This document shows positions 22,836 through 32,176 of a stretch of DNA of 64,000 bases, piece by piece. The DNA comes from DASSFG01 sp035547915. GTDB taxonomy: Bacteria > Planctomycetota > Planctomycetia > Pirellulales > JAICIG01. The notes under the pieces were generated by a model, which was not told where the DNA came from, did no database searches, and saw only the letters and a list, made by a program, of their open reading frames with translations. The translations under genes were made by a program, and so were the position numbers. Every line of letters begins with the position of its first letter. Position 1 is the stretch's first letter. The stretch covers positions 115,430 to 179,429 of the forward strand of contig DASZTS010000140.1 of assembly GCA_035547915.1 (NCBI GenBank). Reading direction: 5' to 3'.

Positions 22836-25046
22836 ATGTTCCGTCATACCATCGTCCGTCAGAACGATCGCAGCGATTGCGGTGCCGCGGCGCTGGCCAC
22901 GCTGGCGCTGCATCACGGCATCCGCTGCGGGCTGGAAACGCTCCGCGAACTCTCGGCGACCGATCGTGACGGCGCGAACCTGCTGGGCCTGCAACGTGCC
23001 GCCGAAAAACTAGGTTTCTCGGCAAAGCCCGTGCGGGCCTCGGTCGAAGCCCTGCCGGCACTGCCGCTGCCGGCGATCGCCCACCTGCGGAATGCGGAAG
23101 GGGCGGGCCATTTCGTCGTCATCCACCGGCTGCGGCGCGGCCGAGTCACCCTGGCCGACCCGGGCCAGGGGCTCGTGCGGATGCCGCTCGACGAATTCGC
23201 GAAACAATGGTCGGGCAACCTGCTGTTGGCGGTGCCGACTGTGCGTCTCGATCCGTGCGGGATCGGCAACTCGGTCTCGCCCTGGCAGCGGCTCGTCGAA
23301 CTGCTCCGCTCGCAGCAATCGATCATGCTCGAAGCCACAGTGTGTGCCCTGTGTTTGACGTTGCTGGCGATCGCCACCTCCTACTTCGTACAGCACTTGG
23401 TCGATTCGGTGCTCGTGCGGCAAGAGACGAAACTGCTGAACGCCTTGGGCGTCGGCATGGTGGCCGTCGTTGCGTTCCGCGCGTTATTCAACTGGTTGCG
23501 GCAGTATCTGCTGGCGCATGCCGGGAGGAAGGTGCATCTGGTGTTGCTCTCGGGCTACATGCGGCATCTGCTGCGGCTGCCGATGCGCTTCTTCGAGACC
23601 CGTCAACTGGGCGACATCGTGTCGCGCATGGGCGAGACAGCCCGGCTGCGCGAGGCGATCAACGGCACGCTCACCTCGGCATTGGTCGATGGCACGGTCG
23701 TCGTCGGCATCCTCAGCATCCTCTGGGCCTACGATATGCCGCTGGCGCTCGTCACCAGCGCCGTCGTGCCCATCTTTCTCGTCACGGTCGCGCTGCACCA
23801 CAGTTCGGGCCGCCGCCGCGTGCAAAACGTGCTCGAGAGCAATTCTCATCTGACGACGCACATGGTCGAAGACATCGGCGGCATCGAAACGATCAAGCTG
23901 TTCGCCGCCGAACAGGCCCGCACCGAAAAGGGCGAGGAACGCATCCTGGGGCTCGTGCAATCGGTCTTCGCGTTGCAGACGTTGGAAATCCGCGTGCAAT
24001 CGCTGGCGATGTTCATCACCGGGTTGGCCAGCATCGCGGTGCTCTGGTTCGGCGGACACCGCGTCATCGCGGGAGCGTTGAGTGTCGGCGAGCTGTTGTT
24101 CTTCTACACGTTGTTGCTCACGATGCTCGAACCGCTCAACCGCCTGGCAATGGTCAACCTCAAGCTCCAGGACGCCTTGGCGGCCATCGATCGGCTGTTC
24201 CAGATCATGGACCTGCAGACCGAATCGACCTCCGAGAAGAAGATCGCGTTCACCGACCTCGAATCGCAGATCGAGTTCCGCAACGTGGGCTTCGGTTACA
24301 ACAATCGGGCGATGCTGTTCGAGGGGCTCGATCTGAAGGTCGCCGCCGGACAGACTGTGGCCATCGTCGGCTCGAGCGGTTCCGGCAAATCGACGTTGCT
24401 CAAGCTCCTGCTCGCCGAATACGAGCCCACCGAGGGCCAGATCCTGCTCGACGGCGTCGACATCCGCGACATCGACCTCGAATCGCTCCGTCGCCGCATC
24501 GCCGTGGTGAGCCAGGACCCGTACATCTTCAACGGCACGATCCGCCAGAACCTGTCCCTGGCCGACGAACAGGCGCCCCTGACCGAGATCGTCGCCGCAG
24601 CCAAGGCGGCCGGGTTGGAGGAGTTCATCAACGGCCTGCCGCAGCGTTACGAGACGCTGATCGGCGAGCGCGGCGTGAACCTCTCGGGCGGTCAGCGGCA
24701 GCGGTTGGCGATCGCCCGCGCCATCCTGGGCGACCCGGCCATCGTGGTCTTCGACGAGGCGACGAGCCACCTCGACACCGTCACCGAACAAGCCATCCAG
24801 CACAGCCTGCGAGCTTTCTTGGCGGGTCGCACGGTGCTGATCATCGCCCACCGGCTGAGCACGGTGCAGGACGCCGATCGGATCTGCGTGTTGGACGGCG
24901 GCCGGTTCGTCGAACAGGGCACGAACCACGAATTGCTCGCCGCCCGCGGGCCGTACGCCCGCTTGTGGCAGGCCCAGACACCGCGCACGGAACGTTGCCG
25001 GTGTGCCGACGATGCCCTTCCCGTATCGCTCTCTGAAGCATGGTAA
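22836..25046 (+). CDS. lanT-like: C39-peptidase-containing ABC exporter (LanT type)
   Basis: 736 aa. The N-terminal C39 peptidase domain has Gln9 and Cys15 (RQNDRSDCGAAAL), His92 (GHFVVIHR) and Asp108 (LADPGQG), so leader cleavage should be active. A six-helix ABC membrane domain follows, then an ATPase with Walker A GSSGSGKST, signature LSGGQRQR and Walker B AIVVFDEATSHLD, then the switch His in IIAHRLS. It cuts double-glycine-type leaders and exports the core through the inner membrane. It lies 66 bp after the LanM-like gene and ends 32 bp before the fusion-protein start, so they form one transcription unit. Confidence 0.95.
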   Translation: MFRHTIVRQNDRSDCGAAALATLALHHGIRCGLETLRELSATDRDGANLLGLQRAAEKLGFSAKPVRASVEALPALPLPAIAHLRNAEGAGHFVVIHRLRRGRVTLADPGQGLVRMPLDEFAKQWSGNLLLAVPTVRLDPCGIGNSVSPWQRLVELLRSQQSIMLEATVCALCLTLLAIATSYFVQHLVDSVLVRQETKLLNALGVGMVAVVAFRALFNWLRQYLLAHAGRKVHLVLLSGYMRHLLRLPMRFFETRQLGDIVSRMGETARLREAINGTLTSALVDGTVVVGILSILWAYDMPLALVTSAVVPIFLVTVALHHSSGRRRVQNVLESNSHLTTHMVEDIGGIETIKLFAAEQARTEKGEERILGLVQSVFALQTLEIRVQSLAMFITGLASIAVLWFGGHRVIAGALSVGELLFFYTLLLTMLEPLNRLAMVNLKLQDALAAIDRLFQIMDLQTESTSEKKIAFTDLESQIEFRNVGFGYNNRAMLFEGLDLKVAAGQTVAIVGSSGSGKSTLLKLLLAEYEPTEGQILLDGVDIRDIDLESLRRRIAVVSQDPYIFNGTIRQNLSLADEQAPLTEIVAAAKAAGLEEFINGLPQRYETLIGERGVNLSGGQRQRLAIARAILGDPAIVVFDEATSHLDTVTEQAIQHSLRAFLAGRTVLIIAHRLSTVQDADRICVLDGGRFVEQGTNHELLAARGPYARLWQAQTPRTERCRCADDALPVSLSEAW

Positions 25047-25078
25047 ACAGACTCATATTTCCGATAAGGAACTGGCCC

Positions 25079-26437
25079 ATGAATCGGTTCAATTACTTGC
25101 ACGATCCGTCCGAGACGGCCCGCTCGGCCATCGCCGTGTCCGCGCGGCCGAACCGCGCGTCGCGAGCAGCCCCGCGGCAACCGCGACTTATCGAGCTGCG
25201 CGACTGCACGACGCTGCGGCAGGAAATCGAATCGCGCCCGCCGGTGTTCGTGCACGCCGCGTTCTGGTTGTCGCTGCTCGTGATTCTGGTCGCGCTGCTC
25301 TGGTCGGCATCGACGACCGCCAGCTTGGTGGTGCGCTCGGCCGGCCGCGTGCGACCGATCGACACACCCATGCATCTCTTCGCCCCGCGCGGAACGAAGC
25401 TCGACGGCCGCGTGGCCGCCGTGCGCGTGCATGTGGGCGACCGTGTGCGGAAGGGGGCCGTGTTGCTCGAATTCGATACGTCGCTGCTCGACAACGCGAT
25501 GGCCGGCCTCGATCGCAAGATCGGGGCAAGCCGGGAAGAACTGGCCGAACTGGATCACGTGGCCCAACAGCTCGCCAGCCAATACGAGGCCGCGCATGCC
25601 AAGGCACTGGCCGAGCTGGCCGTCGGCCGCACCGAGGTCGAACAGGCGCAGCAACGGCGCGATGCCGAGATCCGGCGGGCCGAGATCGATCTGGCCGCCA
25701 AGCGAGATCAATTGCGGCGTACGACCAAGCTCGTGCCGAAGCACGCGGTGAGCGAGGCCCAATACGTCGAAGACAAGGCCAAGGTGCGCGACGCGGAACA
25801 GAAGCTCGCCGTGGCCAAACTGCCCATCGATCTCGGCAAGTTGAAGGTGCTCGAACAGAGCGTCGAGTTGGTGGAACAGGACTCCGCCGTCCGCCGCACC
25901 GAGTTGGAGGCCCGCCGCGTCACCAAGCGGGGCGAGATCGACACCATGGGCAAGGAGCTCGCCAACCTGCGACTCGAACACGAGCAGGCGATCCTCCGCT
26001 CGCCGATCGACGGCGTCGTGGTGCAAGGCAATCCGCGCGTCGGCGATCTCGTGCCGGCCGGCGAGACCGTCTTCGACATCGCGCGGCAACAGGGCTATCG
26101 TTTCGAAGTCGAAGTCGGCGGCGAAGACGTCGGCTTGTTGCGCCCGGGCATGGCCGCGATCGTCAAATTCGACGCCTTCGACTTCCAACGCTACGGCACC
26201 CTGGCCGGAACCGTGAGCTATCTCTCACCCGATTCGACCCCCACCGGCACGACCCAGCCGAAGCGCGGCGTAACCTTCGTCGTGAAGATCGACCTCGCCG
26301 GCGACCGAGTGACTCACGGCGAACACAGCGGACAGATCAAGCTCGGCATGGGCGGCCAGGCCGAAATCGTCACCGAACGTCGCAGCCTACTCACAATCCT
26401 CTTGCGACGTATCCGCAGCTCGATCAGCCTGAGTTGA
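25079..26437 (+). CDS. HlyD-type periplasmic adaptor (membrane fusion protein)
   Basis: About 452 aa from the ATG at 25079, with AAGGA 8 bases upstream; an ATG at 25040 that overlaps the exporter gene is an alternative. One N-terminal membrane helix (FWLSLLVILVALLWSAS) is followed by a split lipoyl-like domain (RVRPIDTPMHLFAPRG, then RVAAVRVHVGDRVRKGAVLLEFD). Long coiled coils (residues about 130-290) follow, then the second lipoyl half (ILRSPIDGVVVQGNPRVGDLVPAGETVF) and a beta-barrel. It should link the ABC exporter to the outer membrane, which suits a diderm host. Confidence 0.92.
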   Translation: MNRFNYLHDPSETARSAIAVSARPNRASRAAPRQPRLIELRDCTTLRQEIESRPPVFVHAAFWLSLLVILVALLWSASTTASLVVRSAGRVRPIDTPMHLFAPRGTKLDGRVAAVRVHVGDRVRKGAVLLEFDTSLLDNAMAGLDRKIGASREELAELDHVAQQLASQYEAAHAKALAELAVGRTEVEQAQQRRDAEIRRAEIDLAAKRDQLRRTTKLVPKHAVSEAQYVEDKAKVRDAEQKLAVAKLPIDLGKLKVLEQSVELVEQDSAVRRTELEARRVTKRGEIDTMGKELANLRLEHEQAILRSPIDGVVVQGNPRVGDLVPAGETVFDIARQQGYRFEVEVGGEDVGLLRPGMAAIVKFDAFDFQRYGTLAGTVSYLSPDSTPTGTTQPKRGVTFVVKIDLAGDRVTHGEHSGQIKLGMGGQAEIVTERRSLLTILLRRIRSSISLS

Positions 26438-26767
26438 GCTGGATGTAGAGGGTGACGTCCTGCTGTTCCTTCTTCGAGCGAAACCTCACATCACAGTCGC
26501 CGCTCCCGATAGTTTCGCAAATAAGCCACGGCGACTCCAGCAGAGGATCGCGCGCAACGCATATCTGAAGATGAAAAATCGATCATCTCAAATTGCCGCA
26601 ACTGGTCCCTCCCTGCGTCGAAATCCCAGCGGTGCGGTCCTTCTTTGTGCCGAGTGCCCGCAAATAGTGAGTGGATGGCAGAGTCTCCTCGTTGCGCACT
26701 CTGGAATTAAGAGATCGTGAACCGATGTATTGTGCGTCAACGGCGGCGGGCTTGGGGACGTCGTACG
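26438..26767. other. Gap of 330 bp after the RiPP locus
   Basis: No convincing gene. On the minus strand an open stretch of about 50 codons (26424-26580) reads FHLQICVARDPLLE, ICETIGSGDCDVRFR, KKEQQDVTLYIQLNSG and ends in TGA, but it lacks a standard start and a ribosome-binding site. It could be the tail of a decayed gene. Confidence 0.35.
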
Positions 26768-27826
26768 TCAACGTTGTCGAGGCACAAGTCGGGCCAGCCC
26801 CAGCACGGCCCAAGAACTCGCGGCGCAGGTGATGGGGGCCAGGTTCTTCGCACTGCCCGGCTCGCCGTTGGGCGTCGATCGCGACGTCATCGGCCAACTG
26901 CCATCCGGTTTCTGTGTCGCCACGAGAAACTCGACGGCCCGACGGATCTCGGGCCGTTCGACGGTCTGATCCGCGAGAGACAGGGCATACAATACCTGGC
27001 CGGTGGCGAAGGCATCGCTCGTCATCGTCGTGAGCTGCCGCCAGCCGCCATCGGCTTGCTGCCTCGCGAACAACTCGTCGACGAGCGTTTGTACGCCATC
27101 ACGCGGTCTGCCGGCACGCAGCGCCAGCAGCAATTCAAACACCTTGTCTTGGAGCAGGTCGTCCGATCGCTTGGCGTCCTTCCACCAGGCCGATGCCTTC
27201 TCGAGCGCCGCGCGATGTGGGTCGGGCACCTCGGTGCCGGATGCCGCGTCGAGCGCGAGGATGATCCAGGCCGCGTCGGTGGTCTGGCTTTCGTTGATCG
27301 GCGGTCGTCGTAGCGTATCGAAGAACTCCCACGAACCGTCCGCTTGCTGCTTCTTGACGATCTCCTCCGCGATCAGCCGCAGGCTCTCCTTCTGTCCGTC
27401 GTTCAGCGTGGGGAGCGATCGCGCGGCAACGACCAGAAAGGGGAGTCCCATGTTCAGCCCTCGGCCCTGCGGACGCGGGTCGGGCGGATCGGCCGGATTG
27501 GGAAAGATCTTGGTCGCCAGCAGCTTCTCGCGATCACCGAGCAACGACTCGGCCGTGTTGGCCACGAGTTCCTTGTCGATCGGATAGTTCTGGCGCCCGG
27601 CTTCGGCGAGCGCCCACAGCGGCATCGGCAGGTGATGGCAGGCCGCGCACTTGCGCGTATTCCACCAACCGGTCATCTCCGCCTGCAAATACCCGATCGA
27701 TCGCTCGACCGCCTGTTGCGCTTGCGGCCTCTCCACGCCGGCGACCGGGCTTGGTTCCTCGGCCCGCGCCGGCAGAGTTAGAGACAGTCCGACACCGAGC
27801 AGCGCGAGCGAGAACGTACGAGCCAT
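26768..27826 (-). CDS. Secreted alpha/alpha-toroid (terpenoid-cyclase-fold) protein with CxxCH
   Basis: 352 aa. A signal peptide (MARTFSLALLGVGLSLTLPARA) precedes repeated prenyltransferase/squalene-cyclase-like helices. QADGSW-type motifs recur (KKQQADGSWEFF, RQQADGGWRQL, TQKPDGSWPM), as does AAWIILALDAA. A single CAACHH resembles a c-type heme site, as in many planctomycete exported proteins. The fold family is recognisable but the catalytic Asp-rich motifs of true cyclases are not seen. The function is unknown; it may bind envelope substrates. It is monocistronic and convergent with the RiPP locus. Confidence 0.8.
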   Translation of the reverse strand: MARTFSLALLGVGLSLTLPARAEEPSPVAGVERPQAQQAVERSIGYLQAEMTGWWNTRKCAACHHLPMPLWALAEAGRQNYPIDKELVANTAESLLGDREKLLATKIFPNPADPPDPRPQGRGLNMGLPFLVVAARSLPTLNDGQKESLRLIAEEIVKKQQADGSWEFFDTLRRPPINESQTTDAAWIILALDAASGTEVPDPHRAALEKASAWWKDAKRSDDLLQDKVFELLLALRAGRPRDGVQTLVDELFARQQADGGWRQLTTMTSDAFATGQVLYALSLADQTVERPEIRRAVEFLVATQKPDGSWPMTSRSTPNGEPGSAKNLAPITCAASSWAVLGLARLVPRQR

Positions 27827-28218
27827 GCGGATTCCCCCAAAATGCGACGAGCGGAGGCACCCCTACCAGTGCTTTTATATCGCCGTCATCGCGCCCGCAA
27901 GCGCTGGCGGCCCGAATCGGGTAGTGCTCTATCCGTAAGATAGAGCGAATGACACTGACTTGAGGGAGCCGGGCCAACGTCAGCGCGAGACGCTTCCGAG
28001 GGGCCGTCAGACCTGCACTGGCGAACGCGTGCGCGATGTGCCGTTCGAGCTACCGTATTCGTTTTTGGAGCGAGTCTGGTGCATGCACCGCCCGAAATTC
28101 ACCGTCCGGGCGTTACCATTAAGCTGGGGAATAGGCGAGGTAATCAAGGGCTACCGCTTCGATTATAATGCGAATGCGGGCAGCTCAGCGTTCCGTCGCC
28201 AACCTAGCGGAGAGCCAC
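27827..28218. other. Divergent intergenic region of about 390 bp
   Basis: It separates the toroid-fold gene (minus) and the oxidoreductase (plus). Open frames here lack recognisable motifs. It presumably contains two divergent promoters, not identifiable by eye. Confidence 0.4.
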
Positions 28219-29514
28219 ATGCCGATACGTTTCCATCGCCGCAACTTCCTCAAGCAGACAGCGCTGACCGGTTCCGCGATCGCCGGTGTGGGGTTTTTCA
28301 GCAGTACGGCGCGGGCCGAAAGCAAGTCGCCCAATGAGAAATTGAATGTCGGCATGATCGGCACGGCCAATCAGGCCCGCTTCACCATCGACAATGTCCG
28401 CCAGGAGAACATCGTCGCGCTGTGCGATATCGACGACAATATCCTGGGCAGGGCGGGAGATGAATTCCCGAAAGCCGCCAAATACAGTGACTTCCGGAAG
28501 CTGCTCGAACACCCCGGCCTCGACGCGGTGGCCGTCTGCACGCCCGACCATATCCATGCGCCGGCCACGGTGATGGCCTTGCGGATGGGGAAGCACGTGT
28601 ACTGCGAAAAGCCGCTCACGCACAACGTGTGGGAGGCGCGGCTGGTGGCCGAGACCGCGGCCAAGGCGAAAGTCGCTACGCAGATGGGTACGCAGATCCA
28701 CGCTGGCGATAATTACCGCCGGGTGGTCGAGATCTTGCAATCCGGTGCGATCGGGCCCGTGCAAGAAGTGCACACCTGGGCGGGCCGCTCATGGGGCGGG
28801 GGTGATCGTCCGCGCGAGATGCCGCCCGTGCCTCCCACTTTGCATTGGGATCTCTGGCTCGGCCCCGCGCCAGAGCGCCCCTACCATCCGACCTACCTGC
28901 CTGCCAATTGGCGCAAGTGGTGGGATTTCGGCGGCGGCAACCTGGCCGACATGGCCTGCCACCACATGGACCTGCCGTTTTGGGCGTTGAAGCTGCGGGC
29001 GCCGCTGGCGGTGGCGGCCGAGGGGCCGGCGGTCCATGCCGAGACGTGTCCGCTGGGCCTGATCGTGCGTTATGAATATCCTTCGCGCGGCGATCTGCCG
29101 CCCGTCAAACTCACCTGGTACGACGGCGACAAGATTCCTTCGCAGATACACGGCCTGCCTACGGGCGGCGGCGGCAACCTGTTTGTCGGCCAGCGCGGCA
29201 TGCTGTGGGCCGATTACGGTACGTGGAAGCTCTATCCCGAAAGCGATTTTGCCGGTTATCGCCCCCCCGAGCCGACGATTCCCCGTTCGATCGGCCACCA
29301 CGCCGAATGGATCGCGGCCTGCAAGACGGGCGGCCCGACGACCTGCAACTTCGACTACTCCGGCGCCCTGAGCGAGGCCGTGCTGTTGGGCAATGTGGCT
29401 TTTCGGGCCGGTCAGCGTCTGGCCTGGGATGCGGCGGCGCTGAAGGCCACCAATTGCCCCGAGGCCGATCGCTTCGTGCGGCGCGAATATCGCAAGGGGT
29501 GGGAACTGGCATAG
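28219..29514 (+). CDS. Tat-exported Gfo/Idh/MocA family oxidoreductase
   Basis: 431 aa from the ATG at 28219. A twin-arginine-like signal (FHRRNFLKQTALTGSAIAGVGFF) is followed by the NAD(P)-binding Rossmann part (LNVGMIGTANQARFT), the family motif around YCEKPLTHNVWEARLV, and the C-terminal alpha/beta domain (WAGRSWGGGDRP, then WDFGGGNLADMACHHMDLPFWAL). These enzymes oxidise sugars or polyols with tightly bound NAD(P). Exported versions are abundant in planctomycetes and thought to act in polysaccharide breakdown. The substrate is unknown. It lies 18 bp before the next gene. Confidence 0.93.
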   Translation: MPIRFHRRNFLKQTALTGSAIAGVGFFSSTARAESKSPNEKLNVGMIGTANQARFTIDNVRQENIVALCDIDDNILGRAGDEFPKAAKYSDFRKLLEHPGLDAVAVCTPDHIHAPATVMALRMGKHVYCEKPLTHNVWEARLVAETAAKAKVATQMGTQIHAGDNYRRVVEILQSGAIGPVQEVHTWAGRSWGGGDRPREMPPVPPTLHWDLWLGPAPERPYHPTYLPANWRKWWDFGGGNLADMACHHMDLPFWALKLRAPLAVAAEGPAVHAETCPLGLIVRYEYPSRGDLPPVKLTWYDGDKIPSQIHGLPTGGGGNLFVGQRGMLWADYGTWKLYPESDFAGYRPPEPTIPRSIGHHAEWIAACKTGGPTTCNFDYSGALSEAVLLGNVAFRAGQRLAWDAAALKATNCPEADRFVRREYRKGWELA

Positions 29515-29532
29515 GGATCACGCTCTGCTGAC

Positions 29533-30840
29533 ATGGGCGTTATGACCGACGCGAGCACGCCGGACTATCGTCAGGACGTTCGTCGCCTGGCGGACCGCAT
29601 CGTCGAGGCGCAACGACCGATTCGCGTGCGCGAGGCGGTGAAATGGGACGACGCGATCGAGGCCGCCGCGCTGGCGACCAGCTTGCGCGAGTTGCCCAAG
29701 GTCGGCCCCGATTACTATGCATCGGCCCGGCCGCTGCCCTACGACGCGCAGGCGAAGATCGCCGAGTTCGGCGAGTTGGCGCGCGAGGTCGAAACCACGC
29801 TCGGCCACAACGACCCGGTCGGTGCGATCCTGCTCCGCAATTGCCGCGAGTATCAAGACGTGGTCCGCATGCTGCTGGGCCGCGGCACCCCGGATTTCTA
29901 TCGCATTTCACGCGAGTTGTACGGCAGCCCGAAGGACCGCTTTCCCGGCGACACGGCGACGATCCGAGACCTGGGGCTGTTGTTGCACGACATCCTGTCG
30001 AGCATCCCCGAGGGCGGACTCGGGGCGAACTATCCGCGCGACCTGACGGGCGAGCAAGTGGTCGAGAAGCTCAACGACCGTTTCGATCGCTTCTTCGGCG
30101 ATAAGATGGTTCATGCCCGCCTCGATGACGGCATTCTTTCCGACGCCGCCGCCGGGGCCGACTACGTCAAGATCCGCCGCGGCGGCCGGTTCTCGCGGCG
30201 CGATGTCGACCTACTCGAAGTGCATGAAGGCTGGGTGCATGTCGGCACCAGTCTCAACGGTGCGAAACAACCGTTCGCCACCTGGCTGGCCAAGGGGCCG
30301 CCCTGCACGATGGCCATCCAAGAAGGTCTGGCGGTCATCTTGGAAGTCGTCACGTTCAACGCCACCCCCGAGCGGGCACGCCGGCTGAACAACCGCATCT
30401 TGGCCTGCGATCGGGCGGAAGACGGCGCCGACTTTCGCGACGTCTGCGAGTTCTATCGCACCGAGGGGTACAGCGAACAGGAATGCTACCAGCACGCCCA
30501 GCGGGTGTTTCGCGGCGGTGTCGTGACGGGCGGCGCGCCGTTCACCAAAGACATCAGCTACTGCAAGGGGTTTGTGATGGTCTACAACTTCTTGCGGATC
30601 GCCATCCGTTTCGGCCGGCCCGACCTGATCCCCCTGTTGTTCCTCGGCAAGTTGACGCTCGACGACGTGCCCGTGCTCGCACCGCTCGTGGCGACCGGCC
30701 TGATCGCCCCGCCGCAGTTCCTGCCGCCGCACTTTCGCGATCTGAACGGACTGGCCCTGTGGATGGCCTACTCGAACTTCTTGAACCGCGTCAATCTGGC
30801 CAGCGTGCAAGAACACTGGCGAGCGCGGTTCACGAGCTGA
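29533..30840 (+). CDS. DUF1704 (QEGLA-motif) metallopeptidase-like protein
   Basis: 435 aa; the ATG at 29542 is an alternative start. It has the family hallmarks: EVHEGWVHVGTSLNG (HExxxH-type zinc site) and MAIQEGLAVILEV (QEGLA, third ligand). The bacterial family is often annotated 'flavohemoglobin expression-modulating QEGLA motif protein'; the eukaryotic relatives MATCAP1/2 are tubulin tyrosine carboxypeptidases. A peptidase role is likely, but the bacterial substrate is unknown. It is probably in an operon with the oxidoreductase (18-bp gap). Confidence 0.88.
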   Translation: MGVMTDASTPDYRQDVRRLADRIVEAQRPIRVREAVKWDDAIEAAALATSLRELPKVGPDYYASARPLPYDAQAKIAEFGELAREVETTLGHNDPVGAILLRNCREYQDVVRMLLGRGTPDFYRISRELYGSPKDRFPGDTATIRDLGLLLHDILSSIPEGGLGANYPRDLTGEQVVEKLNDRFDRFFGDKMVHARLDDGILSDAAAGADYVKIRRGGRFSRRDVDLLEVHEGWVHVGTSLNGAKQPFATWLAKGPPCTMAIQEGLAVILEVVTFNATPERARRLNNRILACDRAEDGADFRDVCEFYRTEGYSEQECYQHAQRVFRGGVVTGGAPFTKDISYCKGFVMVYNFLRIAIRFGRPDLIPLLFLGKLTLDDVPVLAPLVATGLIAPPQFLPPHFRDLNGLALWMAYSNFLNRVNLASVQEHWRARFTS

Positions 30841-30859
30841 CCTCTCTACCAAGCTTCGA

Positions 30860-32176
30860 CTACACCTCGGCCAGCCGCTCGTTTGAGTCGCCGAACTGAT
30901 CGAGGTGGACGCCGGCCTTGTCGAGCAGCGAGAGGAAGAGGCTGCACATCTTGCGGTTCGGCTTGTCGAGGTAGTCGAGCACGCGTCCGCCCTGAATCTT
31001 TCCGCCGGCACCTCCGAGCACAATGACCGGCAACTGGTTGGCCTCGTGGTTGCCCGTGAGCATGCTGGAACAGTACAGGAGCATCGTGTTATCGAGGGCG
31101 GTGCGGTTCCCTTCCTGGATCGCGTCGAGCTTGCGGGCGATGTAGCCCACCTGCTCCAAGAAGAACTGGTTCACCTTCAGCCAGTCGGCCGTGTCGGAGT
31201 GCGACAACAGGTGATGGATCATGTAGTCGACGCCCAGGTGCGGGAAACGCAACGAGCTGTGGTCGTTGTTCAGCTTGAGCGTGGTGACGCGGGTCGTGTC
31301 GGTCTGGAAGCCGAGCACCAGGATGTCGCACATCAACCGCATGTGGTCGGCGATGTTCTGCGGAATTCCGTCGGCCGGCCGGGGGATTTGTCCGTTATTG
31401 GTCAGCGTCGGCCGCCAGCCCTGTAGCTCGCCCTGTTTGCCGGCCTGTTCGATGCGCTGTTCGACCTCGCGCACCGAGTCAAGATATTCGTCGAGCTTGC
31501 GCTGGTCGGCCGCGCTCACCCGGCGACGAAAATCGCGGGCATCTTCCCGCACGGCATCGAGCACGCTCTCGTCGCCTTGCTGCACTTCATCCTTGAAGAG
31601 CCGATCGAAGGCCAGGGCCGGATAGAGCTCGAGCGGCGTGGGTGTGGTGGGTGAGCTCCACGAGATGTGCGAGCTGTACAACATCGAATAGTTCTTGTGT
31701 ACCGACGGGTTCGACTTCTCGCAGCCGAGCACCAGGCTGGGTACCTTCGTCGAACGTGCCGAGCGCTGCGCGAGCAGTTGGTCAAAACTCGTGCCCGAAC
31801 GGATCTCGCCGCCCGCAGCCAGCGGAGCGCCTGAGAGCAAGTTGCCGGTCTGCGAGCTGTGGATGTTTCCCTTCAAGGCCTCGGCGTTGTAGAGCCCGCG
31901 GATGAACAGCAGCTTCTCGCGGAAGTCGTGGAGCGGTGCGAGGACCTGCCCCAGTTGCATCTCGCGGCCGGTACCCTTGGCCCACCACTCTCGGCTATGA
32001 AAACCGTTGCCCGAGAACAACGCCGCCAATCGGACGGGCGCCTCGCTGCCGTCGCTCTGGGCGACCGGCGCGGCCGGTTCGTCGCCCCACACGGAGAGCG
32101 TTTCCATCCAGGGCAGGGCCATGGTGACGCCCACCCCACGCAAGAAGACACGACGGGAAAAATGGTGCGTGCTCAT
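30860..32176 (-). CDS. DUF1552 protein, Tat-exported
   Basis: 438 aa. A twin-arginine signal (FSRRVFLRGVGVTMALPWMETL) precedes the DUF1552 domain: AALFSGNGFHSREWWAKG, SSQTGNLLSGAPL, SFDQLLAQR, then LGFQTDTTRVTTLKLNND and LPVIVLGGAGGKIQGGRVLDY. It belongs to the planctomycete-specific family related to DUF1501/sulfatase-like proteins and is nearly always encoded next to a DUF1592 gene, as here. Its start overlaps the DUF1592 stop by 4 bp (ATGA), so the two are coupled. The biochemical function is not established. Confidence 0.95.
   Translation of the reverse strand: MSTHHFSRRVFLRGVGVTMALPWMETLSVWGDEPAAPVAQSDGSEAPVRLAALFSGNGFHSREWWAKGTGREMQLGQVLAPLHDFREKLLFIRGLYNAEALKGNIHSSQTGNLLSGAPLAAGGEIRSGTSFDQLLAQRSARSTKVPSLVLGCEKSNPSVHKNYSMLYSSHISWSSPTTPTPLELYPALAFDRLFKDEVQQGDESVLDAVREDARDFRRRVSAADQRKLDEYLDSVREVEQRIEQAGKQGELQGWRPTLTNNGQIPRPADGIPQNIADHMRLMCDILVLGFQTDTTRVTTLKLNNDHSSLRFPHLGVDYMIHHLLSHSDTADWLKVNQFFLEQVGYIARKLDAIQEGNRTALDNTMLLYCSSMLTGNHEANQLPVIVLGGAGGKIQGGRVLDYLDKPNRKMCSLFLSLLDKAGVHLDQFGDSNERLAEV

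Noticed and set aside
23207..25036. Plus-strand 609-aa and minus-strand 481-aa frames over the exporter gene
   Set aside because: The exporter frame has complete C39, ABC membrane and ATPase motifs; the other frames are high-GC shadows.
24692..26188. Minus-strand 498-aa frame over the exporter/HlyD junction
   Set aside because: Crosses two well-supported plus-strand genes and lacks motifs.
26424..26580. Minus-strand 51-codon open stretch after the HlyD gene
   Set aside because: Its sequence looks protein-like, but there is no ATG/GTG/TTG start with a ribosome-binding site, and another frame is equally plausible. Recorded only as a possible remnant.
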